A stretch of DNA of 64,000 nt from an uncultured Prevotellaceae bacterium (GCA_947166345.1 CAMVDU010000006.1:1-64000); one strand, 5' to 3'. Shown: positions 44,198 to 51,611, counted from the stretch's first letter. Numbers and translations: made by a program. The notes: generated from the sequence alone by a model not told the origin.

Positions 44198-45024
44198 TTG
44201 GATTTATACTCTCCTAAAATTTTCAGGTCGCGTGTCAACGGGATGATGGCATCCACCGCCTGACGATAACGTGTCAAGTCACTATAGGTCACATCAACAT
44301 AGAACAGGTACTCCCACTCCCTACCGATGATGGGCAACGACTGAATCTTCGTCAGGTTAATCTTGTAGAACGACAAGATGGCGAGGATGGCCGACAGCGA
44401 TCCCTCTTCGTGAGGCAGGGCAAAGACAATGCTCGACTTGTTGGTATCGACCAGCGGACGCAACATGTCTGCCTTCTGTGGAGCCGAGCACACCAAAAAG
44501 CGGGTGAAGTTGTGCTTATTATCCTCAATACCGTCCTCCAGCACCTTCAGTCCATAGAGTCTGGCAGCCTCAGCATGACAGATGGCCGCCCATCCCTTGT
44601 GCTGCCCTTCGGCAATCATCTTAGCCGAGCCTGCAGTATCGTCACCTTCAACGATGCGCAGGTTGGGATGGTGCTCCAAATAGTGGCGTGTCTGCATCAG
44701 GGCCACAGGATGCGAGTGTACCTCGGTAATGGTATCCCAGTCATCATCGGGCAGACAGCAGATACAATGAGTGATGTGCAGTTTATGCTCGCCCACAACG
44801 GTTGTACCGCTATCACGCAGCAGCTCATAGTTGTGTAGCAACGAGCCTGCAATGGTATTCTCGATGGCGGCCATAGCCACCACAGTTGGGTCTTTGCGGA
44901 TGCTGTCATAAACCTGCTCGAAGGTCTGGCAACAAATCAACTGCAGTTGTTCACCCTTGAAGTACTGATGGGCTGCGATGTCGTGGAAAGACCCTATTTC
45001 TCCTTGTATTGCTATTCTCTTCAT
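44194..45024 (-). CDS. pheA: Prephenate dehydratase
   Basis: Converts prephenate to phenylpyruvate. 276 residues: PDT domain about 1-185 with the catalytic NFTRFLVCS motif near 165, and a C-terminal ACT domain (PHEEGSLSAILAILSFYKIN). The Phe-binding ESRP motif of the ACT domain reads QSLP (KIQSLPIIGREWEYLFYVD), so allosteric control may differ. First structural gene after the attenuator; leader peptide and terminator lie 31-175 bases upstream. No chorismate mutase domain is fused; that activity is in the DAHPS/CM gene. Confidence 0.94.
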   Translation of the reverse strand: MKRIAIQGEIGSFHDIAAHQYFKGEQLQLICCQTFEQVYDSIRKDPTVVAMAAIENTIAGSLLHNYELLRDSGTTVVGEHKLHITHCICCLPDDDWDTITEVHSHPVALMQTRHYLEHHPNLRIVEGDDTAGSAKMIAEGQHKGWAAICHAEAARLYGLKVLEDGIEDNKHNFTRFLVCSAPQKADMLRPLVDTNKSSIVFALPHEEGSLSAILAILSFYKINLTKIQSLPIIGREWEYLFYVDVTYSDLTRYRQAVDAIIPLTRDLKILGEYKSN

Positions 45025-45054
45025 ATCTCAATTATTCACTTATCATTTAATAAG

Positions 45055-45087
45055 AAGCCCCACTTTCACTCTTCGTGAAGCGGGGCC
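45055..45087 (-). terminator. Attenuator terminator of the aromatic operon
   Basis: On the minus strand, GGCCCCGCTTCAC-GAAGA-GTGAAAGTGGGGC forms a stem with one bulge, followed by TTCTTATT. It is only about 30 bases before the pheA ATG. Its left arm can pair instead with GTGAAGCGGG inside the leader ORF (45138-45147). Confidence 0.8.
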
Positions 45088-45091
45088 TTAT

Positions 45092-45124
45092 TTCAATTCT
45101 CAATTTTCCATTAACAATTATCTA
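45092..45124. repeat. Word repeat CAATTCTCAATTTTC in the attenuator spacer
   Basis: Lies between the antiterminator segment and the terminator, i.e. in the loop of the antiterminator. Confidence 0.65.
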
Positions 45125-45199
45125 TTACATACGACTACCCGCTTCACAATGGCTTGTAAAGTAATAATAATAGTAATAGTATGCATTGAATTTCGACAT
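45125..45199 (-). CDS. Tyr/Phe leader peptide of the aromatic operon (24 aa, not in ORF track)
   Basis: Reads MSKFNAYYYYYYYFTSHCEAG then SRM and a TAA. Seven consecutive Tyr codons (TAC/TAT) and one Phe (TTT) at positions 7-14 are a ribosome-stalling block. Codons 18-21 contain GTGAAGCGGG, the antiterminator segment. A ribosome stalled on Tyr/Phe codons leaves this segment free to pair with the left arm of the terminator; a ribosome reaching the stop covers it, and the terminator forms. Promoter element at 45230-45237, about 30 bases upstream of the ATG. The arrangement matches pheL/trpL-type attenuation. Confidence 0.85.
   Translation of the reverse strand: MSKFNAYYYYYYYFTSHCEAGSRM
45138..45147 (-). 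promoter_or_regulatory. Antiterminator segment inside the leader ORF
   Basis: GTGAAGCGGG on the minus strand is perfectly complementary to CCCGCTTCAC of the terminator left arm (45075-45084); two further pairs (U-G, U-A) extend it. Confidence 0.8.
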
Positions 45200-45229
45200 A
45201 AAATCTTACGATTTATTATTATTCGGGTG

Positions 45230-45237
45230 CAAAATTA
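45230..45237 (-). promoter_or_regulatory. -7 promoter element of the aromatic operon
   Basis: TAATTTTG on the minus strand, 30 bases upstream of the leader-peptide ATG. Confidence 0.65.
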
Positions 45238-45278
45238 TAACAATTCCTTGAATCTGCCAAACTTTTTGCCAAAAATTT

Positions 45279-46157
45279 TCAAATTCCAAACGGATTCATA
45301 TTGGAATAGGCCTGTTTCACCCGCTGTTCGACACCCTCGGCAGAGTAATCGCCGCTTACATCCGACGTCTCTTTGGGGTTCAGTTCCAGCACCTTCTGCA
45401 TATCCTCCTCGGCACCCTGCTTATCACCTTTGTCGAATTTTATCTTTCCGCGCTCACGGAAGGCATCAAGATGGAAGGGATTCGCCTCAATCACCCTATC
45501 ATAGAAACTGATGGCCTTGTCGTCATCACCCTTGGCATGCTCCAGTCGGGCACAAAGCATCAGCACGTCCTCCTGTTCCTCCGTACGCTCCAGCAGGTAG
45601 TTGGCATCTTCCGCGGCCCCGTTCAACTCACTCATCTTCAAGAGTGTCTGTCCACGCAGCAGACGGGCATCCAACAGATTCTCGTCAAGAGCCACCGCCT
45701 TCGTCAGCCGTGCAATACCATTGATCAGATCCTGCTTGCCCAGATAGGCCTGTGCGTACTGATAGTTCACCTCGGCGTTCTCAGCATCCGCCTGCTCTGC
45801 CTGCTGACATGCCTCCAACATCTCGTCGTAGTTCTCTTCCTGATAAGCCAGATGAGCGATACGTTGCCATAGCGACACATTCTCAGGCTGTGTCTGAGCC
45901 ATCACCTTCAGCTCAGCAACAGCCTCATCCAGGTTACCCTGTCGCGTCAACGCCTGCTGCAGGTAGTCGCGCGTTTCCAGGTCATCCTGTATCTCCAGCG
46001 CCTTGCGATAGCACTTTACGGCATAGTCCGTCTGTCCCATGCGCATAGCCTTTACCCCGTCATATTTCAGCAGGTCGAAGTTTTTTGCCTCGGCATTCTT
46101 TTTCTCTTCTTCGGGACTCAGTTCTGCCCCTCCAAACAATGTTTTCCAAAAGCCCAT
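45279..46157 (-). CDS. Tetratricopeptide repeat protein
   Basis: A 292-residue cytosolic TPR protein. The N terminus MGFWKTLFGGAELSPEEE is followed by about six or seven TPR units from residue 35 on (for example AMRMGQTDYAVKCYRKALEI, AISFYDRVIEANPFHLDAFR). No enzymatic domain. The ATG at 46157 is preferred over 46184 because the -7 element at 46184-46191 overlaps the longer start. A scaffold role is likely; partners unknown. It converges on nothing; the aromatic operon promoter lies just downstream on the same strand. Confidence 0.88.
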   Translation of the reverse strand: MGFWKTLFGGAELSPEEEKKNAEAKNFDLLKYDGVKAMRMGQTDYAVKCYRKALEIQDDLETRDYLQQALTRQGNLDEAVAELKVMAQTQPENVSLWQRIAHLAYQEENYDEMLEACQQAEQADAENAEVNYQYAQAYLGKQDLINGIARLTKAVALDENLLDARLLRGQTLLKMSELNGAAEDANYLLERTEEQEDVLMLCARLEHAKGDDDKAISFYDRVIEANPFHLDAFRERGKIKFDKGDKQGAEEDMQKVLELNPKETSDVSGDYSAEGVEQRVKQAYSNMNPFGI

Positions 46158-46183
46158 AGTACTGTATTCTTTGTTTTTGGCCA

Positions 46184-46191
46184 CAAAGTTA
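46184..46191 (-). promoter_or_regulatory. -7 promoter element of the TPR gene
   Basis: TAACTTTG on the minus strand, 26 bases from the chosen ATG; it overlaps the first codons of the track ORF and so decides the start. Confidence 0.72.
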
Positions 46192-46289
46192 CCATTTATT
46201 TTCCATTCAATAAAGGAAAAACAAAGAAAAATAATGCTCTAAAACAAAATAAAACCGTAAAATAATTTGCTACTTTGCAAAATAACCTG

Positions 46290-46297
46290 TATCTTTG
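46290..46297 (+). promoter_or_regulatory. -7 promoter element of the tatA operon
   Basis: TATCTTTG, 36 bases before the tatA ATG; a TACTTTG-like copy sits 19 bases further upstream. Confidence 0.7.
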
Positions 46298-46333
46298 TAC
46301 TCAAATTATCAGCAATTATAATCAACAACGACT

Positions 46334-46525
46334 ATGCTAAGCCTAAAAACATTATTGTTCTTTGGTGGACTGGGCGCACCTGAGATTCTGATTATCGCCC
46401 TGATTGTGTTGCTATTGTTTGGCGGCAAAAAGATTCCTGAGATGATGCGCGGCCTGGGAAAGGGCGTGAAGAGCTTCAAGGACGGAATGAAAGAAGGAGA
46501 AGAGGAAGTGAAGAGTGAAAAGTGA
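46334..46525 (+). CDS. tatA: Twin-arginine translocase subunit TatA/E
   Basis: A 63-residue pore-forming subunit of the Tat system. One membrane helix ([21 protein letters not shown]) followed by the amphipathic helix [21 protein letters not shown]. The FGGKKIPE hinge is the family hallmark. The last residues (VKSEK) and the stop are encoded by the AGTGAAAAGTGA word repeat. tatC starts 25 bases later. No tatB is present, as usual in Bacteroidetes. Confidence 0.95.
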   Translation: MLSLKTLLFFGGLGAPEILIIALIVLLLFGGKKIPEMMRGLGKGVKSFKDGMKEGEEEVKSEK

Positions 46526-46550
46526 ATAATGGGCTACCGCCTTTGAAGTG
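46505..46550. repeat. Word repeat at the tatA/tatC junction
   Basis: GAAGTGAAGAGTGAAAAGTG followed by AATAATGGGCTACCGC. It encodes the TatA C terminus and stop; 27 bp (46514-46540) recur near 8127 with two mismatches. Confidence 0.85.
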
Positions 46551-47303
46551 ATGAGTAAGCAGGCCACGTTCTGGGAGCACCTTGACGAACTGCGGTGGGC
46601 CATCCTGCGCTCGCTGGGGGTGACGGTGGTCTTTGCCGTAGCCTTGTTCTGTCTGAAAGACCAACTCTTCAACGTGGTGCTGGCACCTCGCACAAGCAGC
46701 TTCATAACCTACCGACTGATAGGAGCCGACAGCTTCAGCATCCATTTGATGAACATCGGACTGACAGAACAGTTCATGACCCACCTGCGGGTGGCCATCT
46801 ATGCCGGACTGCTCTTTGCCCTACCCTACGTGCTCTACGAACTGTTCCGTTTTGTGTCGCCAGGACTCTATCAAAATGAGCGAAAGGCAGCCACGTGGAT
46901 TGTGGGTTCATCGTATCTGATGTTTTTATTGGGTACACTCATCAATTACTTCATTATATTTCCTTTTACTCTCAGATTCTTAGGAACTTACCAAGTGAGC
47001 GAGGATGTGGTAAACATGCTAACGTTGCAGTCATATATCGACACACTCATCACCATGAGCTTCGTTCTTGGGCTGGTATTCGAGTTGCCTGTTGTATGCG
47101 CCATCCTCGGCAGGATGGGCTTCATCAACGGCAATCTGATGCGACGCTATCGCCGTCATGCTATCGTAGCTATCCTGATCATCGCCGCCATCATCACCCC
47201 CACCACGGATATGTTCACCCTGCTAGTGGTCTCCGTTCCCATCTGGCTGCTTTACGAAATGAGCATCCTGCTGGTGCCTTCACAGAGCAACAGGTCCTCA
47301 TAA
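46551..47303 (+). CDS. tatC: Sec-independent translocase subunit TatC
   Basis: Six-helix membrane receptor for twin-arginine signal peptides, 250 residues. The N-terminal FWEHLDELRWAILRSLG contains the conserved HLxELR signal-binding motif; helices follow through IWLLYEMSILLV. The ATG at 46551 is adjacent to the GTG used by the track. The stop codon is the start of a CCCATTAGACC word-repeat tract. Part of the operon tatA-tatC-NapH/NapG fusion-aldo/keto reductase, whose last gene has a Tat signal. Confidence 0.95.
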   Translation: MSKQATFWEHLDELRWAILRSLGVTVVFAVALFCLKDQLFNVVLAPRTSSFITYRLIGADSFSIHLMNIGLTEQFMTHLRVAIYAGLLFALPYVLYELFRFVSPGLYQNERKAATWIVGSSYLMFLLGTLINYFIIFPFTLRFLGTYQVSEDVVNMLTLQSYIDTLITMSFVLGLVFELPVVCAILGRMGFINGNLMRRYRRHAIVAILIIAAIITPTTDMFTLLVVSVPIWLLYEMSILLVPSQSNRSS

Positions 47304-47374
47304 GCCCCATTAGACCCAAAAGACCCATTAGACCTATTAGTCCAATAACTCCATTAGACCCAAACAACAAAAGA
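47299..47374. repeat. Word repeat CCCATTAGAC at the tatC junction
   Basis: GCCCCATTAGACCCAAAAGA, then CCCATTAGACCTATTAGTCC and onward, filling the spacer to the next ATG. A related tract in reverse orientation is inside the next gene (48191). Confidence 0.85.
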
Positions 47375-47376
47375 CT

Positions 47377-48945
47377 ATGCTTAGAAAAATCAGATTAACC
47401 CTTGCAACCGTCTTCCTCATAGGACTGACACTGTTGTTTCTAGACTTCACGGGAACAGCCCACACATGGCTATCGTGGATGGCAAAGGTGCAGTTCCTGC
47501 CTGCAGTACTAGCTATCAACCTATTGGTCGTAGTAGCGCTGGTGGTGCTGACACTCGTCTTCGGCCGCATCTATTGTTCTATTATCTGCCCATTAGGGGT
47601 GATGCAGGACCTCTTCGGATGGCTAGGAAAGAAAGCCAAGAAAAATCGCTACTCCTACTCCAAGGAGATAACGTGGCTGCGCTATATCATGCTTGGCCTG
47701 CTGAACATCGCCGTCATTGGAGGCATCGGCAGCATTATCCAGTTGCTGGCACCCTACAGTGCCTTCGGACGCATAGCCACCACGCTGCTACAACCGCTGT
47801 GGCAGATGGGCAACAACGTGCTGGCAGGCTTTGCCGAGCGTGCCGACAGCTATACCTTCTATACGGTCGATGTGTGGATGAAGTCGCTGCCCGTTCTTAT
47901 CATAGCATCGGCGACACTCATTATTCTTGCCATCCTTGCCTGGCGGGGAGGTCGCACCTACTGTAATACAATATGTCCCGTAGGTACGCTGCTGTCGTTC
48001 TTTGCACGCTACTCATGGATGAAGATACAGTTCGATGCTGATAAGTGTCGCAACTGCTCGCTCTGCACCAAGAACTGCAAGGCCTCGTGCATCGACTTCA
48101 AGAACCATAAGGTGGACTACTCCCGCTGCGTGGTCTGCGGCGATTGCTTGGAGAGCTGTCACTTCGGGGCTCTGAGCTATAAACCGGCCCATAAGCCCAA
48201 TGGGGCTAATGAGGCTAATGAGGCCAATGCGACCAATAAGACCAATAAGACCAATGGAACCAACGAGTCGCATGACGCTTCCAAGCGCGGTTTCCTGCTC
48301 TCTACAGCCCTGCTCACCACCGCCCTGCTTGCACAAGAGAAGAAAAAGGCTGTCGATGGCGGACTGGCTCCTATCAAGAAGAAAATAGCTCCTGAGCGGC
48401 AGACACCCATCACCCCGCCGGGCTCACTCTATGCAAAGAATATGCAGACCCGTTGCACCGGATGCCAACTCTGCGTGTCGGAATGTCCGAACCATGTGCT
48501 GCGTCCCAGCACCGACCTCATGACCCTCATGCAGCCCGTGATGAGCTACGAGCGCGGCTACTGCCGTCCTGAATGCACCCGCTGTTCAGAAGTGTGTCCC
48601 ACGGGAGCCATCCAGCGCATTACGAAAGAAGAAAAGCCTTATATCCAGATAGGCCACGCCGTAGTCTCCAAGAAGCATTGCATCTCGGCGTTGGGCGAGG
48701 ATGAGTGCGGCAACTGCATGCGCCACTGTCCCGTGGAGTTCGAGGTGAAGGACGAAAACGGCGAGATGGTAAAGCACAAGGCTATTGAGATGGTTCCCTC
48801 CGATCCCAATGATGACCTGTCGCCCCTGATACCTGCCGTCGACGAGCGTCGTTGCATCGGCTGCGGCAACTGCGAATACGTCTGTCCCGTGCGCCCGCTG
48901 TCGGCCATCCACGTGGAAGGACACCTACAACATAAGATGATTTGA
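47377..48945 (+). CDS. NapH/NapG-like ferredoxin fusion with internal Tat-like signal
   Basis: A 522-residue membrane iron-sulfur protein. Residues 1-270 resemble NapH: several transmembrane helices, two CxxxCP motifs (YCSIICPLG near 66, YCNTICPVG near 195) and two [4Fe-4S] sites (CRNCSLCTKNC, CVVCGDCLESC). After a repeat-encoded linker (about 272-297) comes SKRGFLLSTALLTTALLA, a twin-arginine-like motif (KR) with a hydrophobic stretch, then a NapG-like domain with four clusters (CTGCQLCVSEC, CTRCSEVCP, CGNCMRHCP, CIGCGNCEYVCP). Probably passes electrons from the quinone pool to a periplasmic acceptor, perhaps the next gene's product. The stop lies in a TTTGAGA repeat. Confidence 0.85.
   Translation: MLRKIRLTLATVFLIGLTLLFLDFTGTAHTWLSWMAKVQFLPAVLAINLLVVVALVVLTLVFGRIYCSIICPLGVMQDLFGWLGKKAKKNRYSYSKEITWLRYIMLGLLNIAVIGGIGSIIQLLAPYSAFGRIATTLLQPLWQMGNNVLAGFAERADSYTFYTVDVWMKSLPVLIIASATLIILAILAWRGGRTYCNTICPVGTLLSFFARYSWMKIQFDADKCRNCSLCTKNCKASCIDFKNHKVDYSRCVVCGDCLESCHFGALSYKPAHKPNGANEANEANATNKTNKTNGTNESHDASKRGFLLSTALLTTALLAQEKKKAVDGGLAPIKKKIAPERQTPITPPGSLYAKNMQTRCTGCQLCVSECPNHVLRPSTDLMTLMQPVMSYERGYCRPECTRCSEVCPTGAIQRITKEEKPYIQIGHAVVSKKHCISALGEDECGNCMRHCPVEFEVKDENGEMVKHKAIEMVPSDPNDDLSPLIPAVDERRCIGCGNCEYVCPVRPLSAIHVEGHLQHKMI
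48191..48267 (+). repeat. In-frame word repeat in the NapH/NapG fusion
   Basis: GGGGCTAATGAGGCTAATGA and ACCAATAAGACCAATAAGAC encode an Asn/Thr/Glu/Ala linker (NGANEANEANATNKTNKTNG) exactly between the two halves. Confidence 0.88.
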
Positions 48946-48980
48946 GATTTGAGATTTGAGGTTTGAGATTTGAGATTTAA
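48940..48980. repeat. Word repeat TTTGAGAT at the fusion/AKR junction
   Basis: TTTGAGATTTGAGATTTGAG and onward; the upstream stop TGA is part of the first word. A 23-bp stretch is the exact reverse complement of the in-frame repeat in glycogen synthase (52251-52273). Confidence 0.88.
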
Positions 48981-48983
48981 ATT

Positions 48984-50375
48984 ATGGATAGAAGAGAATT
49001 CCTAAAATATATGGGAGCCGGAGCTGCCACAACAGTCGTTGCAGCTTGCGGAGGCGGCAAGAAGAACGATAAGCAGACCGTGGGTGAACCGCCAGTAGGT
49101 CAGATGACCTATCGCACCAACCCTACGACAGGCGACAAGGTGTCGCTTTTGGGCTATGGCATGATGCGTCTGCCCAAGAAGGACGGCAGCGACGAGTTCG
49201 ACCAGGAGTTGATCAACCAGGAGATAGACTATGCCATCGAGCACGGCATGAACTACTTCGACACGTCGCCCGTCTATTGCCAGGGACAGTCGGAACGCTG
49301 CACGGGTATCGCCTTGAAAGCTCAGAAACGTTTACAGCGCCATCAGTACTATGTGGCCACCAAACTGTCCAATTTCGACAAGAGCTACTGGTCGAAGGAA
49401 GCTTCAATACAAATGTACCACGACTCCATGAAAGAGTTGCAGGTGGATTATATCGACTACTACCTGCTGCACGCAGTAGGCGGTGGTGGTATGGAAAACT
49501 TCAGCCAGCGCTATCTTGACAACGGCATCCTCGACTACCTCCTTGAAGAGCGCGAGGCTGGACGCATCCGCAACCTCGGCTTCTCGTTTCATGGCGATAT
49601 CGAGGTGTTCGACTATCTGCTGGCCAATCACGACAAGTACCGTTGGGATTTTGTACAAATACAGCTGAACTACCTCGACTGGACCTATGCCAACGAAATG
49701 AGCGATGCCAACACAGATGCCAGCTACCTGTACGAAGAGCTTCATAAGCGCGGCATACCTGCCGTTATCATGGAGCCACTACTGGGCGGACGACTGGTGA
49801 AGGATGTGCCTGCCTACGTCGTTGACGAGATGAAACGTCGTGAACCTCAGCGCTCAGTAGCCTCGTGGGCCTTCCGCTATGCAGGCACCCCCGAGGGCGT
49901 GCTCACAGTTCTCTCTGGTATGACCTTCATGGAACATCTGAAGGACAACCTCCTCTCCTACTGTCCGCTGAAACCGCTCACAGAGGAAGAACAGCGACTC
50001 CTCGACACTAAGATTGCACATCAGATTATGGAGGGAGAGACCATCCCCTGCAACAACTGCGAATACTGCATGCCTTGTCCCTATGGCATCGACATTCCTG
50101 GCAACTTCCTGCACTACAACAAATGGAAGGTGGACGGGCGACTGCCCGAGAATCCTAAAGACAAGAACTACCAGAAGAACCGGCGCGACTTCCTAATCAG
50201 TCTCGACCGAGCCGTACCCCGAGACCGTCAGCCCGACCATTGCATACAATGCAACCGCTGCATACGACGCAATAAGGACAGCGGCAAGGCTGACCGCTGT
50301 CCTCAGAAAATCAATATTCCACAGGAATTAGAAAAGATTGCCCGTCTCATCGAAGATGCCCGCAGACACGGGTAG
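48984..50375 (+). CDS. Tat-exported aldo/keto reductase with ferredoxin-like C terminus
   Basis: A 463-residue protein. N terminus MDRREFLKYMGAGAATTVVAACGGG has a twin-arginine motif and a lipobox-like AAC, predicting Tat export and perhaps lipid anchoring. The aldo/keto reductase barrel (about 40-350: LLGYGMMRLPKKDG, YFDTSPVYCQGQSE, YYLLHAVGGGG) follows. C-terminal cysteine clusters CNNCEYCMPCPYGI (near 355) and CIQCNRC...CP (near 420) likely bind [4Fe-4S]. It is in an operon with tatA-tatC and the NapH/NapG fusion, its probable electron donor. Substrate unknown. Confidence 0.87.
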   Translation: MDRREFLKYMGAGAATTVVAACGGGKKNDKQTVGEPPVGQMTYRTNPTTGDKVSLLGYGMMRLPKKDGSDEFDQELINQEIDYAIEHGMNYFDTSPVYCQGQSERCTGIALKAQKRLQRHQYYVATKLSNFDKSYWSKEASIQMYHDSMKELQVDYIDYYLLHAVGGGGMENFSQRYLDNGILDYLLEEREAGRIRNLGFSFHGDIEVFDYLLANHDKYRWDFVQIQLNYLDWTYANEMSDANTDASYLYEELHKRGIPAVIMEPLLGGRLVKDVPAYVVDEMKRREPQRSVASWAFRYAGTPEGVLTVLSGMTFMEHLKDNLLSYCPLKPLTEEEQRLLDTKIAHQIMEGETIPCNNCEYCMPCPYGIDIPGNFLHYNKWKVDGRLPENPKDKNYQKNRRDFLISLDRAVPRDRQPDHCIQCNRCIRRNKDSGKADRCPQKINIPQELEKIARLIEDARRHG

Positions 50376-50381
50376 TATGAG

Positions 50382-50447
50382 CATCTGCGTCATTCGCTCC
50401 AAGTAAATACGTCATTCGCTTGGAGCGAATGCGTCATTTTAGCACGC
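50382..50447. repeat. Three-unit 22-bp array of TGCGTCATT
   Basis: TGCGTCATTCGCT (50386), TACGTCATTCGCT (50408) and TGCGTCATTTT (50430) are spaced exactly 22 bp. CGCTCCAAG and CTTGGAGCG in it can also pair. The last unit runs into the sigma-factor stop codon. Confidence 0.8.
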
Positions 50448-51041
50448 CTCGAGTGCCAGTTCTATATGGTGCTCCTTGGCCATGCGGCGCATGTTGATCA
50501 GGGCATAGCGCATGCGACCCAGAGAGGTGTTGATGCTGACGCCTGTGAGTTCGGCAATCTCTTTGAATGAAAGTTGCTGATAGTAACGCATATAGACCAC
50601 CTCGCGCTGAGGAGCGGGCAGAGTCTCCATCATTCGCTTCACGTCGATGAGCACCTGTTCGTTGATAAGTTCCGACTCGCGGAAAGTGTCGAGAACCGAT
50701 GCACCACGAAGGTTTTCAAGGTCGTTGTCCTCATTGGGTTCCACGATGTGGCGCGACTGCTGCTGGCGATACCAGTCCATAATGACATTATGGGCTATAC
50801 GGGTGAGCCAGAACTGGAACTTACCCGAGTTGACATACTGTCCTTGCTGCAGTTTGGTAATCACCTTGACGAACGTCTCCTGAAAGATATCGTCAGCCAG
50901 ATCATGATCGCGAACGACGAACATGATATAAGTGAACAACTTGGTTTGCGTGCGAGCTAATAACTCATCAAATGCGCTGTTGTCTCCATCAACGTAAAGT
51001 AGTGCCAACTGTTCGTCGGTCACACCTTCGAAATTCTTCAT
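50439..51041 (-). CDS. ECF-type RNA polymerase sigma factor
   Basis: A 200-residue sigma-70 family factor. Region 2 is visible in LFTYIMFVVRDHDLADDIFQETFVKVI and FWLTRIAHNVIMDWYRQ; region 4 in LPAPQREVVYMRYYQQLSFKEIAELTGVSINTSLGRMRYAL. No anti-sigma gene is adjacent and the downstream gene (leftward) is on the other strand, so regulon and signal are unknown. Its tail overlaps the small 22-bp array. Promoter at 51127-51134. Confidence 0.92.
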   Translation of the reverse strand: MKNFEGVTDEQLALLYVDGDNSAFDELLARTQTKLFTYIMFVVRDHDLADDIFQETFVKVITKLQQGQYVNSGKFQFWLTRIAHNVIMDWYRQQQSRHIVEPNEDNDLENLRGASVLDTFRESELINEQVLIDVKRMMETLPAPQREVVYMRYYQQLSFKEIAELTGVSINTSLGRMRYALINMRRMAKEHHIELALEAC

Positions 51042-51126
51042 ATGTTAAAGTTTTTTATGAAGTAAATTTCACGTCGATAGGCAATATTTTTTAGTTTTAC
51101 GAGTTATTTGTTTGAATTATCGGCTG

Positions 51127-51134
51127 CAAAAGTA
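51127..51134 (-). promoter_or_regulatory. -7 promoter element of the sigma-factor gene
   Basis: TACTTTTG on the minus strand, 86 bases from the ATG, giving a long leader. Confidence 0.6.
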
Positions 51135-51161
51135 GGCATTTTATTTGGAACGACCAAATTT

Positions 51162-51590
51162 TTAGTCATTTTTTTTCGTTTTTAGTACGATTGTGGTTGG
51201 CAGTTTCATCCATTTACTGCCCTTAGGAACCTTCATCGTGCTGCCCCTACCCTGCTTCAAAACATAGACGGAATCGCTCTGGCAAGTGAGTGTAGCCACC
51301 AGGTCTTCGCTACCTGCATCATTGATGATTACCAGTTGGGCAGAGCGGTCGTCTGTGAGCTCGGCCTCGGCAATAATCCAAGGGTAGCTGGTACGGCTTT
51401 TCACCAGATAGCCAGGCTGTTGACCAAACATCTCCATGCGAGGCACGTTGACGTTATTATCGTAGAAATTGATCTCTGCCTCAAGGTCAAACTCTTCGTT
51501 ATATAGTTTGGCTTTGAACAGCGAATCGGTCTGTGCATACAACGATGAACATGCACAAAGAAGGCATAGGGCTAAAAGTAGTTTTTTCAT
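51162..51590 (-). CDS. Small exported protein of unknown function, 142 aa
   Basis: Signal peptide MKKLLLALCLLCACSSLYA is followed by a small beta-rich mature part (AKLYNEEFDLEAEINFYDNN, GYLVKSRTSYPWIIAEAELT, ATLTCQSDSVYVLKQGRG). No named family recognised. LCAC in the signal could act as a lipobox, but SLYA-Q looks like a normal signal peptidase site. It is 121 bases upstream of the sigma-factor ATG on the same strand. Confidence 0.8.
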   Translation of the reverse strand: MKKLLLALCLLCACSSLYAQTDSLFKAKLYNEEFDLEAEINFYDNNVNVPRMEMFGQQPGYLVKSRTSYPWIIAEAELTDDRSAQLVIINDAGSEDLVATLTCQSDSVYVLKQGRGSTMKVPKGSKWMKLPTTIVLKTKKND

Positions 51591-51611
51591 TCAATTATCA
51601 TCTTTTGGCGA

